Source: Lentisalinibacter sp964427415
GTDB taxonomy: Bacteria > Pseudomonadota > Gammaproteobacteria > Steroidobacterales > Woeseiaceae
Reading direction: 5' to 3'
NCBI GenBank assembly: GCA_964427415.1
Contig: CAYRUH010000001.1
Location: forward strand, 124,001-188,000
Length of the DNA: 64,000 nt
Shown here: piece by piece, positions 53,729 through 62,270 of the stretch
How positions within the stretch are numbered: position 1 is the first letter of the stretch
Layout of the letters: each line of letters begins with the position of its first letter
Position numbers and translations under genes: made by a program
Notes under the pieces: generated by a model
Database searches by the model: none
What the model saw: only the letters and a program-made list of their open reading frames with translations
What the model was told of the DNA's origin: nothing

Positions 53729-55110
53729 GCGATTGGCTGCAGGTCCCGGTTCCCGTGTGGATGGCCGGCGCCGCTTGCGCAGTATCGCTGGCCGTCGGGC
53801 TGCTCCTGCTCTGGCTGTTCGCCCGCGGCCGCATCGCGCGGCTGGCCGCGGAGCGCGACGACGCCGAACGCCGGGTGAAGGATCAGGAAACACTGCGGGC
53901 GGAGCGGGAAGCAGCCTTCGAGCTCGCCGCCAGCCGTCTCCAGCAGTCCTTCGGCGACGTGGCCCATCGCAGCCTGCGGGTGAACAGCGAGGCCTTCCTG
54001 CGCCTCGCGAAGCAGAACCTCGGCGCCCAGCAGCAGCAGGCCACGCATGCGCTGTCCGAGCGGGAGAAAGCCGTGGAGAATCTTGTAAAACCCATCCGCG
54101 AGGCACTGGAGAAGACCGAGCGCCAGATCGGCGCGCTGGAGAAGGCCCGCTCGGAGGCTTACGGCAGCATCACCGCCCAGCTCGAGGCCATGCAGGCGAG
54201 TCAGCAGGCCTTGCAGGCCGAGACCAGCAACCTGGTGAAGGCCCTGCGCCGCCCCGAGGTACGCGGGCAATGGGGCGAGATCACGCTGCGCCGCCTGGTC
54301 GAGCTGGCCGGCATGGTCGAGCACTGTGACTTCGTCGAGCAGCAGACGGGCGGCGGCGCCGGCGAGCGGATACGCCCGGATATGATCATCCGGATGCCCG
54401 ACGATCGGGAACTCGTCGTGGACGTAAAGACCCCGCTGGACGCCTACCTGGAGGCGGTGGAAGCCACGGACGACCAGAAGCGCACGGCCGCCCTCGCCCG
54501 CCACGAGCGCAAGGTCCGCGAGCGCATCCGGGAACTGGCAAGCAAGCATTACTGGTCCCAGTTCCCGCGCAGCCCCGAGTTCGTCATCCTGTTCATCCCC
54601 GGTGATCAGTTCCTCTCCGCGGCGATGAACCAGAATCCGGATCTGCTGGACGAGGCCCTGAGGCAGAAAATCATCCTGGCCACGCCCACCAGTTTCGTCG
54701 CGTTGCTGAAGGCGGTCGCCTACGGCTGGCGCCAGCTCGCGCTCGCGGAGAACGCGGAGGAGATCCGCGCACTGGCGGTCGAACTCTACGACCGGCTGGC
54801 CATTTTCGGCAGCCACCTGAACCGGGTCGGGCGCCAGCTCTCCGGCAGCGTCAACGCGTTCAACGCCGCCGTCGGCTCACTGGAGCGCAGCGTGCTGCCC
54901 GGCGCCCGCAAGTTCAGGGAGCTCGGCGTACACAGCCGGAAAACCCTGGATACCCTGGAACCCGTGGAGGAAATCACTCGCGTGGCCGGATCGGTTGCCG
55001 AGCCGGAGCCTCAGTCGAACCCGGAGTCGGGCGCCGGACCCGGCGGCGCCACGCCCGGTGGCGGCGACGACGGCGCGACCGACGACACGGACGGACAGCC
55101 GCGCACCTGA
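53725..55110 (+). CDS. rmuC: DNA recombination protein RmuC
   Basis: Membrane-anchored nuclease-like protein of 461 aa that limits inverted-repeat recombination in E. coli. It has an N-terminal transmembrane helix (about 12-33), a long coiled coil (about 36-185) and the RmuC domain (about 190-420) with GQWGEITLRRLVELAGM and VVDVKTPLDAY (restriction-nuclease-like Asp...Lys). The C-terminal 40 residues are disordered and Gly/Asp-rich. Start is GTG 53725, overlapping the mupP stop; GAGGAA is upstream. Confidence 0.93.
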   Translation: MSDWLQVPVPVWMAGAACAVSLAVGLLLLWLFARGRIARLAAERDDAERRVKDQETLRAEREAAFELAASRLQQSFGDVAHRSLRVNSEAFLRLAKQNLGAQQQQATHALSEREKAVENLVKPIREALEKTERQIGALEKARSEAYGSITAQLEAMQASQQALQAETSNLVKALRRPEVRGQWGEITLRRLVELAGMVEHCDFVEQQTGGGAGERIRPDMIIRMPDDRELVVDVKTPLDAYLEAVEATDDQKRTAALARHERKVRERIRELASKHYWSQFPRSPEFVILFIPGDQFLSAAMNQNPDLLDEALRQKIILATPTSFVALLKAVAYGWRQLALAENAEEIRALAVELYDRLAIFGSHLNRVGRQLSGSVNAFNAAVGSLERSVLPGARKFRELGVHSRKTLDTLEPVEEITRVAGSVAEPEPQSNPESGAGPGGATPGGGDDGATDDTDGQPRT

Positions 55111-55114
55111 CGCC

Positions 55115-55963
55115 GTGAGCGAAGCACCCGAGAACTGGACGCGCCTCCCCGCGGGCTCCGACGAGGAGCTGGTGGCCAATTTCCTGCGCGGCGATGCAGA
55201 GCGGCGCTTCCGCCTGCTGTGCGCGCTGCGCGATACGATCCTCAACGCCACGGCACAGAACCGGGAGCCGGCAGTGGGCGGCGTCAAACTGGATTGGTGG
55301 CGACAGGAGATCGCGCGGCTGGCCGCCGGCCAGCCCCGCCATCCGCTGACCACAGGCCTGCAGGGGCTGGTGCCGGCGGACTCCCCCTTCGTCCCCTGGC
55401 TGGAAGAGCTCGTCATCTGCGCAGAATCCCTGGGACGCAGGGAGGCGCCGGAATCCGTGCAGGAGCTGCGATTGTTTTGCTTCCGCCGCGAAGGCGCCGC
55501 GCTGACGCTCGCTGCCGCGCCACGCAGCGACGCGGCGCCCGACGAACCACGCCGAATAGCCGCTCGGCATGCCGGCATCGCGTGGGGCATGGCGAAGGCC
55601 ACGGCCGCGCTGGCTGGCGGGCGGCAACTGTTCCTGCTGCCCCGTGATATCGCCAGCGATACCGGGCTGGACGACATTCCCCCCGGCCGGTGGCCGCAGC
55701 AGGACGGATTCCGCCGGGCGCTCGAGCGGCTGGCCGACGCAGGTCTCGGTGAGCTCGCGCGGGCCCGGACCGAGATCCGCAGCGCCAGCGCAGTCACCGC
55801 CGTGATCGCCGCGGTCAGCGAGGCCCACCTGGCTGCCCGGCGCCGCGGCGGCGGTCGCGCAGCGCACGGATCGGCCCATCCGTTACAATTGCTGTGGCGC
55901 GCCTGGCGCGCCGCCAGAGGCCAGGCGCGCACCCCGTCCACCGTCGATCAGGAGCAGCCGTGA
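55115..55963 (+). CDS. Squalene/phytoene synthase-like protein lacking Asp motifs
   Basis: A 282-aa helical protein starting at GTG 55115. LLCALRDTILNA and VKLDWWRQEIARLAAGQPRHPL resemble the N-terminal part of the trans-isoprenyl synthase family, including the W-W-R signature. The DxxxD motifs that bind prenyl diphosphates are not apparent, as in NDUFAF6-type relatives that are not synthases. Function is therefore unknown. It overlaps the yciK start (GTGA) and is probably cotranscribed from mtaD. Confidence 0.7.
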   Translation: MSEAPENWTRLPAGSDEELVANFLRGDAERRFRLLCALRDTILNATAQNREPAVGGVKLDWWRQEIARLAAGQPRHPLTTGLQGLVPADSPFVPWLEELVICAESLGRREAPESVQELRLFCFRREGAALTLAAAPRSDAAPDEPRRIAARHAGIAWGMAKATAALAGGRQLFLLPRDIASDTGLDDIPPGRWPQQDGFRRALERLADAGLGELARARTEIRSASAVTAVIAAVSEAHLAARRRGGGRAAHGSAHPLQLLWRAWRAARGQARTPSTVDQEQP

Positions 55964-56709
55964 CCTTCGATATCCGCACCTACAACCCGCGCGCGAACCT
56001 CCTGGCCGAGCGCGTCATCCTCGTCACGGGTGCCGGCGACGGCATCGGTCGGGCCGCGGCGAAACGCTTCGCCGAACTGGGCGCGCGGGTGATCCTGCTG
56101 GGACGCACCGTCAGCAAGCTGGAGTCGGTATACGACGCGATCATCGAGGCGGGTCACCTGCGCCCTTCCATCGCGCCCATGGACTTCGAGAAGGCCGATG
56201 GTGAGGCCTACAGCAGCCTCGCAGACAGCATCGCGGACGAGTTCGGCCGGCTGGACGGCCTGCTGCACAATGCCGGCATCCTGGGTGAACTCGCACCCAT
56301 CGAACACTACGACATCAGCCTGTGGCAGCGCGTCATCCACGTCAATCTGACGGCCGAATTCGTGCTGACCAAGGTCTGCCTGCCGCTGCTGCGCCAATCC
56401 GAAGACGGCTCTGTCGTCTTCACCTCCAGCGGCGTGGGCCGCGAGGGCCGAGCCTACTGGGGTGCCTATGCGGTCTCCAAGTTCGGCGTCGAGGCCCTCT
56501 CCCAGATACTCGCCCAGGAGACCGAGAAAGCGGGCATCAGGGTCAACTGCGTCAATCCCGGCGCTACCCGCACCGATATGCGCCTGAACGCCTATCCCGC
56601 CGAGGACAGGGACAAGCTGGCCACTCCCGAGCAGGTGCTGACACCCCACATCTACCTGCTCGGCCCGGACAGCCGGGGCGTCACCGGCGGGTCTTTCGAC
56701 GCCCAGTAG
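55960..56709 (+). CDS. yciK: Short-chain dehydrogenase YciK
   Basis: NAD(P)-dependent SDR of 249 aa with the cofactor motif VTGAGDGIGRAA near residue 22, NAG near 105 and the catalytic Ser, then Tyr-x-x-x-Lys (YAVSK) near 170. Substrate unknown. The start is GTG 55960 behind AGGAG. Its 3' end overlaps the convergent rluB by 29 bases. Co-location with ubiG and mupP matches the Pseudomonas gene order. Confidence 0.93.
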   Translation: MTFDIRTYNPRANLLAERVILVTGAGDGIGRAAAKRFAELGARVILLGRTVSKLESVYDAIIEAGHLRPSIAPMDFEKADGEAYSSLADSIADEFGRLDGLLHNAGILGELAPIEHYDISLWQRVIHVNLTAEFVLTKVCLPLLRQSEDGSVVFTSSGVGREGRAYWGAYAVSKFGVEALSQILAQETEKAGIRVNCVNPGATRTDMRLNAYPAEDRDKLATPEQVLTPHIYLLGPDSRGVTGGSFDAQ

Positions 56710-57547
56710 CTTTTCCGGCCGATCGGTCCGTCGGCCGGTCGCCCTTGCGTCCCGCCGCCGGCCGGCGGGGCTTGCGATCCTCTCCGGCATCGTCCGCACC
56801 GCCTCCGTTCACCGCCAGCCCCGCTGCCGCATACAGGGAACGGGCCTCTGCCGCCGTCAGAGGACGGTGGCGCCCCCGGGGCAAGCCGCGGGGGAGACGT
56901 ATGGCGCCATAGCCGATGCGTATCAGCCGGCTCACCTCGACACCCACGGCTTCCCAGAGCCGCCGCACCTCCCGATTGCGACCCTCCCGCAGCGTGACCT
57001 CGTACCACTGATTGACGCCCTCGCCGCCTTTCTCCGTCAGGCTGTCGAAGGCGGCGGGGCCGTCCTCCAGTTCGATACCCTGGGTCAGTCTTGCCAGTTC
57101 CTCTGGCGAGAGCTTGCCGCGCGCACGCACCGCATAGCGCCGCTCGATGCTGCTGGAGGGATGCATGAGCGCATGGGCCAACGCACCGTCGGTGGTGAAG
57201 ATCAGCAGTCCGCTGGTGGCGACATCCAGGCGCCCGACGCTCACCCAACGGCCCCGGTGCAGCCGGGGCAGCGCATCGAACACCGTGGCGTGCCCGGACT
57301 CGCTGCTCCGTGAACAGACCTCGCCCTGGGGTTTGTGATAGATCAGGTGCTGGTGTGAACCGGCTTCCGGCCGTCGCACCCCCAGGGGACGGCCGTCGAG
57401 GGTGATCCGCTCGTCGCCGGCCACCGTATCGCCGAGTACCGCGATCCGCCCGTCGATCGCGAGCCGCCCGTCGCGGATCCAGCGTTCGATCTCCCGGCGG
57501 GAACCGTGGCCGGCCGCCGCCAGCACCTTCTGCAAGCGCTCAGCCAT
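56681..57547 (-). CDS. rluB: 23S rRNA pseudouridine(2605) synthase
   Basis: A 288-aa RsuA-family enzyme. An S4 RNA-binding domain (about 2-60, LQKVLAAAGHGSRREIERWI) precedes the catalytic domain with D108 in GRLDVATSGLL. The C-terminal 50 residues are a basic, low-complexity tail (Arg/Lys/Gly), common in RluB. The tail coding end overlaps yciK on the other strand. Confidence 0.94.
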   Translation of the reverse strand: MAERLQKVLAAAGHGSRREIERWIRDGRLAIDGRIAVLGDTVAGDERITLDGRPLGVRRPEAGSHQHLIYHKPQGEVCSRSSESGHATVFDALPRLHRGRWVSVGRLDVATSGLLIFTTDGALAHALMHPSSSIERRYAVRARGKLSPEELARLTQGIELEDGPAAFDSLTEKGGEGVNQWYEVTLREGRNREVRRLWEAVGVEVSRLIRIGYGAIRLPRGLPRGRHRPLTAAEARSLYAAAGLAVNGGGADDAGEDRKPRRPAAGRKGDRPTDRSAGKATGRRKTRR

Positions 57548-57558
57548 GGCGGCACGTA

Positions 57559-58353
57559 TCAGCTCGAGGGCGGCACGCCGGCGCTGGCGCGTTCTTCCTC
57601 CCCGACCTCCCCGCTCTCCTCGACCTCGTCAGCGTCGGGGGGTTGCTCCGCACTCTCGTAGGCGCTGTCGCCGTCGTCGGCCTCGGCCTCCCCGGCGGCG
57701 TAGCTGGCTTCCTCGGCCTCCCCGGACGGCGCGCCTGCCGCGTCCTCGGTCCGCAGTGCAGTGACGGTGGCCGGGACCACTTCGCGACCTTCGCCGGCAG
57801 CGAGTTCCAGTTGCGCATTCAGCCCCTCGATGTCCTGCAACTCGGCCAGCGGCGGCAGATCGTCCAGCCGCTTCAGGCCAAAATAGTCCAGGAATGCCTT
57901 CGTCGTTCCGAACATCTCGGGCTTGCCCGGTACATCGCGGTGACCGAGCACCCGGATCCACTCCCGGTCCAACAGCGTGCGGATGATGTTGGGGCTGACC
58001 GTGACGCCGCGCACATCCTCGATCTCGCCGCGGGTGATCGGCTGGCGGTAGGCGATCAGCGCCAGTGTCTCGAATAGCGCGCGGGAATAGCGCGGCGGGC
58101 GCTCCTCCCACAGTGGCTGCAGCATCGCCGACATCGACGGGCGCACCTGCACGCGGTAACCCGATGCCACCTCGGCCAGCATGATGCCCCGGTCCTGATA
58201 GTCGGCCTCCAGTTCGTCGAGGGCCGCCCGGATATCCTTGCGCTCCGGGCGCGACTGCTCGTCGAACAGCGACATCATCTGCTCGCTCGACAGCGGCTCG
58301 GCCGAGGCAAGCAGCGCCGCCTCGAGAATATATTTGATACTCGTCTCATCCAT
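57559..58353 (-). CDS. scpB: Segregation and condensation protein B
   Basis: Winged-helix kleisin-partner protein (264 aa) of the SMC-ScpAB complex. SIKYILEAALLASAEPLS opens the first winged helix and LALIAYRQPITRGEIEDVRGV the second. The last about 75 residues are highly acidic and low complexity, longer than needed for the fold. It lies 21 bases downstream of scpA. Confidence 0.94.
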   Translation of the reverse strand: MDETSIKYILEAALLASAEPLSSEQMMSLFDEQSRPERKDIRAALDELEADYQDRGIMLAEVASGYRVQVRPSMSAMLQPLWEERPPRYSRALFETLALIAYRQPITRGEIEDVRGVTVSPNIIRTLLDREWIRVLGHRDVPGKPEMFGTTKAFLDYFGLKRLDDLPPLAELQDIEGLNAQLELAAGEGREVVPATVTALRTEDAAGAPSGEAEEASYAAGEAEADDGDSAYESAEQPPDADEVEESGEVGEEERASAGVPPSS

Positions 58354-58374
58354 AGATCACCGTACCGGGAACGC

Positions 58375-59301
58375 TCAGGACGTCGCGCTCTCGTCCGACG
58401 CAGCCGCGTCCCCTTCGTCGTTCACAACGCGCACATTCGAGGCGGCCCGCACGTGCAGGGGCGCGAAGTCCTCGGACTGCACCACCTCGATGAGCGACTC
58501 GCGGAGCAGCTCCAGCAGGGCGATGAAAGTCACAGCGACCCCCATGCGGCCTTCCTCCACGTCGAACAGCCTGTCGAACTGGGTGAACTGCTTGCCGCGG
58601 ATTCGCGTAAGAATCTCGGACATGCGCTGCCGTACCGACAGAGGCTCGCGCTGGACGTGCAGATTACTGAACATCTCCGCCCGGGCCAGCACCTGCTGCA
58701 GTGCCACCATCAGCTCCTTGAGCGTCACGTCCGGCAGCTTGGTGACCAGCTGGCGCTCCGGTGCCTCCGCCTGCACTACGTGGACGTCGCGCTCCAGGCG
58801 CGGCAGCTCCTCGAGATTCTCGGCCGCCTTCTTGAAGCGCTCGTACTCCTGCAGCCTGCGGACCAGCTCCGCCCGCGGGTCGTCCTCCTCGTTCTCCTCG
58901 ACCACCGGCCGCGGCAGCAGCATCCGCGATTTGATCTCCGCCAGCATGGCGGCCATCACCAGATACTCGCCGGCCAGCTCCAGCTGGAGCTCTTTCATCA
59001 AGTCGATGTACTCGATGTACTGACGGGTAATCTCCGCGATGGGGATATCCAGAATGTCAAGATTCTGCCGCCGGATCAGGTAGAGCAGCAGATCCAGCGG
59101 ACCCTCGAACGCCTCCAGGAACACCTGCAGCGCGTAGGGCGGAATGTAGAGGTCCTGGGGCAGCTCGGTGACCGGCTCACCGTCGACGATGGCGAACGGC
59201 ATCTCCGTCTGGGACGGCCGCAGATCCTGTGGCACCACTTTCGGCGCTCCCTGGTCACTCACCACCCGGAGGATCGGCTGCTTTTTCTCTGACTCGGGCA
59301 C
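58375..59301 (-). CDS. scpA: Segregation and condensation protein A (kleisin)
   Basis: Kleisin of 308 aa. FEGPLDLLLYLIRRQNLDILDIPI (about residues 69-92) is the N-terminal SMC-binding helix and YLVMAAMLAEIKSRMLLP (about 118-135) the following conserved helix. About 60 extra residues precede the domain. It forms an operon with scpB and rluB. No smc gene is in the window; the usual gammaproteobacterial alternative MukBEF is also absent here. Confidence 0.94.
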   Translation of the reverse strand: MPESEKKQPILRVVSDQGAPKVVPQDLRPSQTEMPFAIVDGEPVTELPQDLYIPPYALQVFLEAFEGPLDLLLYLIRRQNLDILDIPIAEITRQYIEYIDLMKELQLELAGEYLVMAAMLAEIKSRMLLPRPVVEENEEDDPRAELVRRLQEYERFKKAAENLEELPRLERDVHVVQAEAPERQLVTKLPDVTLKELMVALQQVLARAEMFSNLHVQREPLSVRQRMSEILTRIRGKQFTQFDRLFDVEEGRMGVAVTFIALLELLRESLIEVVQSEDFAPLHVRAASNVRVVNDEGDAAASDESATS

Positions 59302-59340
59302 AGGATGATTCTAACGTAATCCCGACAGCACCGCGGCCCC

Positions 59341-59970
59341 TCATTCGAACGTGCTGACGTCGCCGATGCCCCGGCGCAGGATGCGCACCGTGCCCTCAGT
59401 GAGATCCAGCACACTGGAAGGCTCCATGCCGCCCGGACCGCCATCGATCACCGCATCCACCTGATTGCCGAGGCGCCCGGCGATCTCCACCGGATCGGTC
59501 ATGGGTACGTCATCCCCGGGGAGCAGTAGTGTGGAACTCATCATCGGTTCGCCCAGCGCCTCCAGCAGCGCCTGGCTGATCGGGTGATCAGGCACGCGGA
59601 TGCCGATGGTCTTTTTCCGGGGATTCCTCAGCCGATTCGGCACTTCCCGGGTAGCCTTCAGGATGAACGTGTAAGACCCTGGCGTGAAATGCTTCAGCAG
59701 CCGGTAGGCCCAGTTGTCCACCCGGGCATAGGTGGCGATCTCCGAGAGGTCACGCACGACCAGCGAGAAGTCATGGAGCTTGTCTGCCTGGCGCAGGAGA
59801 CGGATGCGGTCCAGCGCCTTCTTGTTGCCGATCTCGCAGCCGAAGGCATAGCTCGAATCAGTGGGATACACCACAAGACCGCCGTTGCGGATTATGTCGA
59901 CCGCCTGGTCGACATAGCGTTTCTGCGGGTCCTGCGGGTGGATGGTGATGATCTGCGACACGCCCGGCAT
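59341..59970 (-). CDS. yciO: YciO/YrdC/Sua5-family protein
   Basis: A YrdC-fold protein of 209 aa whose IRNGGLVVYPTDSSYAFGC and LRQADKLHDFSL segments match E. coli YciO more than TsaC. TsaC makes threonylcarbamoyl-AMP for tRNA t6A; YciO itself is much less active and its role is unsettled. The start could be ATG 59970 or GTG 59961 (MSQIITIHP). Longer extensions upstream look non-coding. It lies in the same divergent cluster as scpA, scpB and rluB. Confidence 0.9.
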   Translation of the reverse strand: MPGVSQIITIHPQDPQKRYVDQAVDIIRNGGLVVYPTDSSYAFGCEIGNKKALDRIRLLRQADKLHDFSLVVRDLSEIATYARVDNWAYRLLKHFTPGSYTFILKATREVPNRLRNPRKKTIGIRVPDHPISQALLEALGEPMMSSTLLLPGDDVPMTDPVEIAGRLGNQVDAVIDGGPGGMEPSSVLDLTEGTVRILRRGIGDVSTFE

Positions 59971-60086
59971 TCTACCGGTCCGCCGGCACAAATCCGACTG
60001 TAGTGACACGCCGCATTGGGGGTACACGGGCGTGTGCGTTATCATTCGCCAATCACGGTGCTCACCGCAGACCAGACTCCCAGCCA

Positions 60087-60644
60087 ATGCAATTGATACT
60101 AGACTATCTGCCGGTGGTCGCGTTTTTCGTAGCCTACAAGCAGGCCGACATCTACACGGCGACCATCGTCCTCATGGCGACCATGCCCCTGGTGCCGCTG
60201 GCCCACTGGATTTTCACCCGGCAGGTCGGACGCATCTACCTGATCTCTACCGCCCTGGTACTTGTCCTCGGCGGCATCACGCTCGCCCTCCGCAACAGCC
60301 TGTTCCTGATCTGGAAGCCGACGCTGCTGAACTGGGCGATGGCCGCAGTATGCTTCGCCAGCCTCTACATCGGCGAGAAACCACTCATCCAGCGGCTGCT
60401 GCAGTCGGCGGTGGAACTTTCTGCAGCTCAATGGCGTCAACTGACTGTAATCTGGGGACTTTTCTTCGCCGTAGCGGGCGCGGCGAATATCTTCGTTGCG
60501 TATCGTTTCGGCGAGAGCGCCTGGGTCAGCTTCAAGCTCTTCGGGCTGTTGGGTATGACCCTCGCCTTCATGGTGATCCAGGGCGTCTGGCTGGCCGTCA
60601 TGGTATCCAGAAACGAGCGTAAATCGACAAGCGGAGCCGAATAA
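60087..60644 (+). CDS. yciB: Inner-membrane septation protein A
   Basis: Multi-spanning membrane protein of 185 aa (YciB/IspZ family) with about five hydrophobic segments and the conserved FVAYKQADIYTAT and GEKPLIQRLL motifs. Linked to cell envelope synthesis and septation in enterobacteria. It is divergent from yciO and is followed two bases later by yciI, as in many Proteobacteria. Confidence 0.95.
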   Translation: MQLILDYLPVVAFFVAYKQADIYTATIVLMATMPLVPLAHWIFTRQVGRIYLISTALVLVLGGITLALRNSLFLIWKPTLLNWAMAAVCFASLYIGEKPLIQRLLQSAVELSAAQWRQLTVIWGLFFAVAGAANIFVAYRFGESAWVSFKLFGLLGMTLAFMVIQGVWLAVMVSRNERKSTSGAE

Positions 60645-60646
60645 CG

Positions 60647-60946
60647 ATGTGGTATGCCATCATCAGTGAAGACGTGCCGGACAGCTCACCCCTGCGCGCA
60701 GGCGCCAGAGCCAGACACCTCGAGCGTCTGCGGGTTCTCCGCGACGAGGGCCGGCTTCTGGTCGCCGGACCGCACCCCGCCATCGATAACCAGGATCCCG
60801 CAGAAGCCGGCTTCACGGGCAGCCTGGTCATCGCCGAATTCGCCTCACTCGAGGACGCCAGAGCGTGGGCCGACGACGACCCATACGTGGAAGCCGGCGT
60901 CTACCAGCGAGTCGTCGTAAAACCATTCAACAAGGTCCTGCCGTGA
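60647..60946 (+). CDS. yciI: YciI-family protein
   Basis: A dimeric ferredoxin-like alpha/beta protein of 99 aa. The conserved HLERLRVLRDEGRLLVAGPH (about residues 24-43) contains the His proposed as catalytic, and DDPYVEAGVY gives the Asp. Function not firmly known. It starts two bases after the yciB stop and overlaps the bolA-like gene (GTGA). Confidence 0.93.
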   Translation: MWYAIISEDVPDSSPLRAGARARHLERLRVLRDEGRLLVAGPHPAIDNQDPAEAGFTGSLVIAEFASLEDARAWADDDPYVEAGVYQRVVVKPFNKVLP

Positions 60947-61224
60947 GCGTCGAGCGTCAGGCCGAACTGGAAAAGCGTCTCCGGGAAGCGCTGCAACCCG
61001 AGGACCTCCTGGTCAAGGATCAGAGCCATCTGCACGCCGGTCACGCCGGTGCCAGGGACGGCCGCAGCCACTTCGCGGTGCACCTCACGGCCAGGGCCTT
61101 CGCCGGACTGCCACGCATCCAGCGCCACCGACTCGTCTACGATGCCGCGGGTGACATGATGGACACCGATATCCATGCGCTCAGCATTTCCGCCCTCGCC
61201 CCCGACGAATCGCGACGGGGATGA
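60943..61224 (+). CDS. BolA/IbaG-family protein
   Basis: Small class II KH-fold protein (93 aa) starting at GTG 60943. LVKDQSHLHAGHAGARDGRSHFAV contains the His-rich loop typical of BolA and RIQRHRLVYDA the conserved C-terminal His helix. These proteins bind [2Fe-2S] glutaredoxins. Cotranscription with yciB and yciI is implied by overlap. Confidence 0.92.
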   Translation: MSVERQAELEKRLREALQPEDLLVKDQSHLHAGHAGARDGRSHFAVHLTARAFAGLPRIQRHRLVYDAAGDMMDTDIHALSISALAPDESRRG

Positions 61225-61259
61225 GGGCAAGATTCGACCACGAAAACAGAGGATTAAGT

Positions 61260-62069
61260 ATGACGACTATGTATCTGCGCCAGCCAGGCGCCGGCAGGGC
61301 CCTCGTCCTTGCTACGACGGTGCTGCTCAGCACGGCCGCCTGCGCACAATCCGATACCGAGACGAGGGCCGATCCCGAGGTGGATGCGAGGGTGCTCGAA
61401 CTCTACATGCAGAACCGCATTCGGGGGGCACAGGGCGAAGTCTCTGCCGAACAGCGAGAGCAATTCCGCGAGGAGGTGGCCGACCTCTACCTGCTGGCCG
61501 AAGAGGCAGAAGCGGCGGCACTCGACGAAGACCCCGAGGTCGCGGCCCAAATCAAGCTGCAGCGCATGTCGACTCTCGCCTCGGCCCTGGCCGGTAACTA
61601 CCTGGACGAAAACCCTCCCACCGAGACGGAACTTCGCGCCGAATACAGCGCCCAGGTGGCTGGCTACCAGCCCCAACAGTACAAGGCCCGCCACATTCTT
61701 TTGGAGACAGAGGACGAGGCCAAGGCCGCGATCACTCAGTTGGATGAAGGTGCCGACTTCGCCGAGTTGGCGCAGGAGAAATCCACCGGTCCGTCCGGGC
61801 CAAACGGCGGTGATCTAGGCTGGTTCCCGCCGGACTCGATGGTCAAGCCTTTCTCTGACGCCGTAGTCGGCCTGGAGGACGGCAATTACACCGACGAACC
61901 GGTGCAGACCCAGTTCGGCTGGCACGTGATCCTGCGAGAGGATTCTCGGGAGGCGGAAGCTCCCTCCTTCGAAGAGGTGAAGGACAGGCTGGAACCGGTC
62001 GTCGAACAGAAGAAACTACAGGCTTACCTGGATGGACTGAGATCAGGAAACAATGGCTCAGCCGACTGA
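61260..62069 (+). CDS. Parvulin-type peptidyl-prolyl isomerase, lipoprotein
   Basis: A 269-aa envelope chaperone. MTTMYLRQPGAGRALVLATT leads to a lipobox STAAC (Cys about residue 28), so it is probably lipid-anchored in the periplasm. A SurA/PrsA-like helical arm (about 40-130) precedes the parvulin domain (about 140-230: YKARHILLETEDEAKAAI; GDLGWFPPDSMVKPF). AGAGGA lies 6 bases before ATG 61260. A strong terminator follows. Confidence 0.92.
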   Translation: MTTMYLRQPGAGRALVLATTVLLSTAACAQSDTETRADPEVDARVLELYMQNRIRGAQGEVSAEQREQFREEVADLYLLAEEAEAAALDEDPEVAAQIKLQRMSTLASALAGNYLDENPPTETELRAEYSAQVAGYQPQQYKARHILLETEDEAKAAITQLDEGADFAELAQEKSTGPSGPNGGDLGWFPPDSMVKPFSDAVVGLEDGNYTDEPVQTQFGWHVILREDSREAEAPSFEEVKDRLEPVVEQKKLQAYLDGLRSGNNGSAD

Positions 62070-62084
62070 CGCCGTCGCGAAGGC

Positions 62085-62115
62085 AAAAAAAGGGCGCCGC
62101 TGGCGCCCTTTTTTT
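62085..62115. terminator. Bidirectional intrinsic terminator
   Basis: GGGCGCC (62092-62098) pairs with GGCGCCC (62102-62108) around GCT. Seven A precede and seven T follow, so it can act on both strands. It ends the parvulin gene. Confidence 0.95.
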
Positions 62116-62119
62116 GTCC

Positions 62120-62270
62120 GTGAAGTGTGACTGGTATCACACCAGCCCATTCAGCCCTGCGGTAACCTCTATCTCGAGTCTTCTCTTATCGCTCAGAGAA
62201 GATTCCTCCAACCCTCAAATCTCCTAAGTTGAGGCGAGATATTAGCCGGCAGGGATGCCGGCTTTTTTTT
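62120..62270 (+). ncRNA. Candidate structured small RNA between two terminators
   Basis: Three successive inverted repeats lie in this gene-free stretch: GTGTGA/TCACAC (62125-62142), TCTTCTCT/AGAGAAGA (62179-62202) and CCTCAA/TTGAGG (62213-62234). They are followed by an intrinsic terminator with eight T. No promoter was recognised. It could instead be spacer with leftover terminator hairpins. Confidence 0.4.
62244..62270 (+). terminator. Intrinsic terminator, plus-strand direction
   Basis: AGCCGGC (62244-62250) pairs with GCCGGCT (62257-62263) around AGGGAT, with a T-run at 62263-62270. On the minus strand the run precedes rather than follows the hairpin, so it would not end the repeat-protein gene well. 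Confidence 0.85.
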
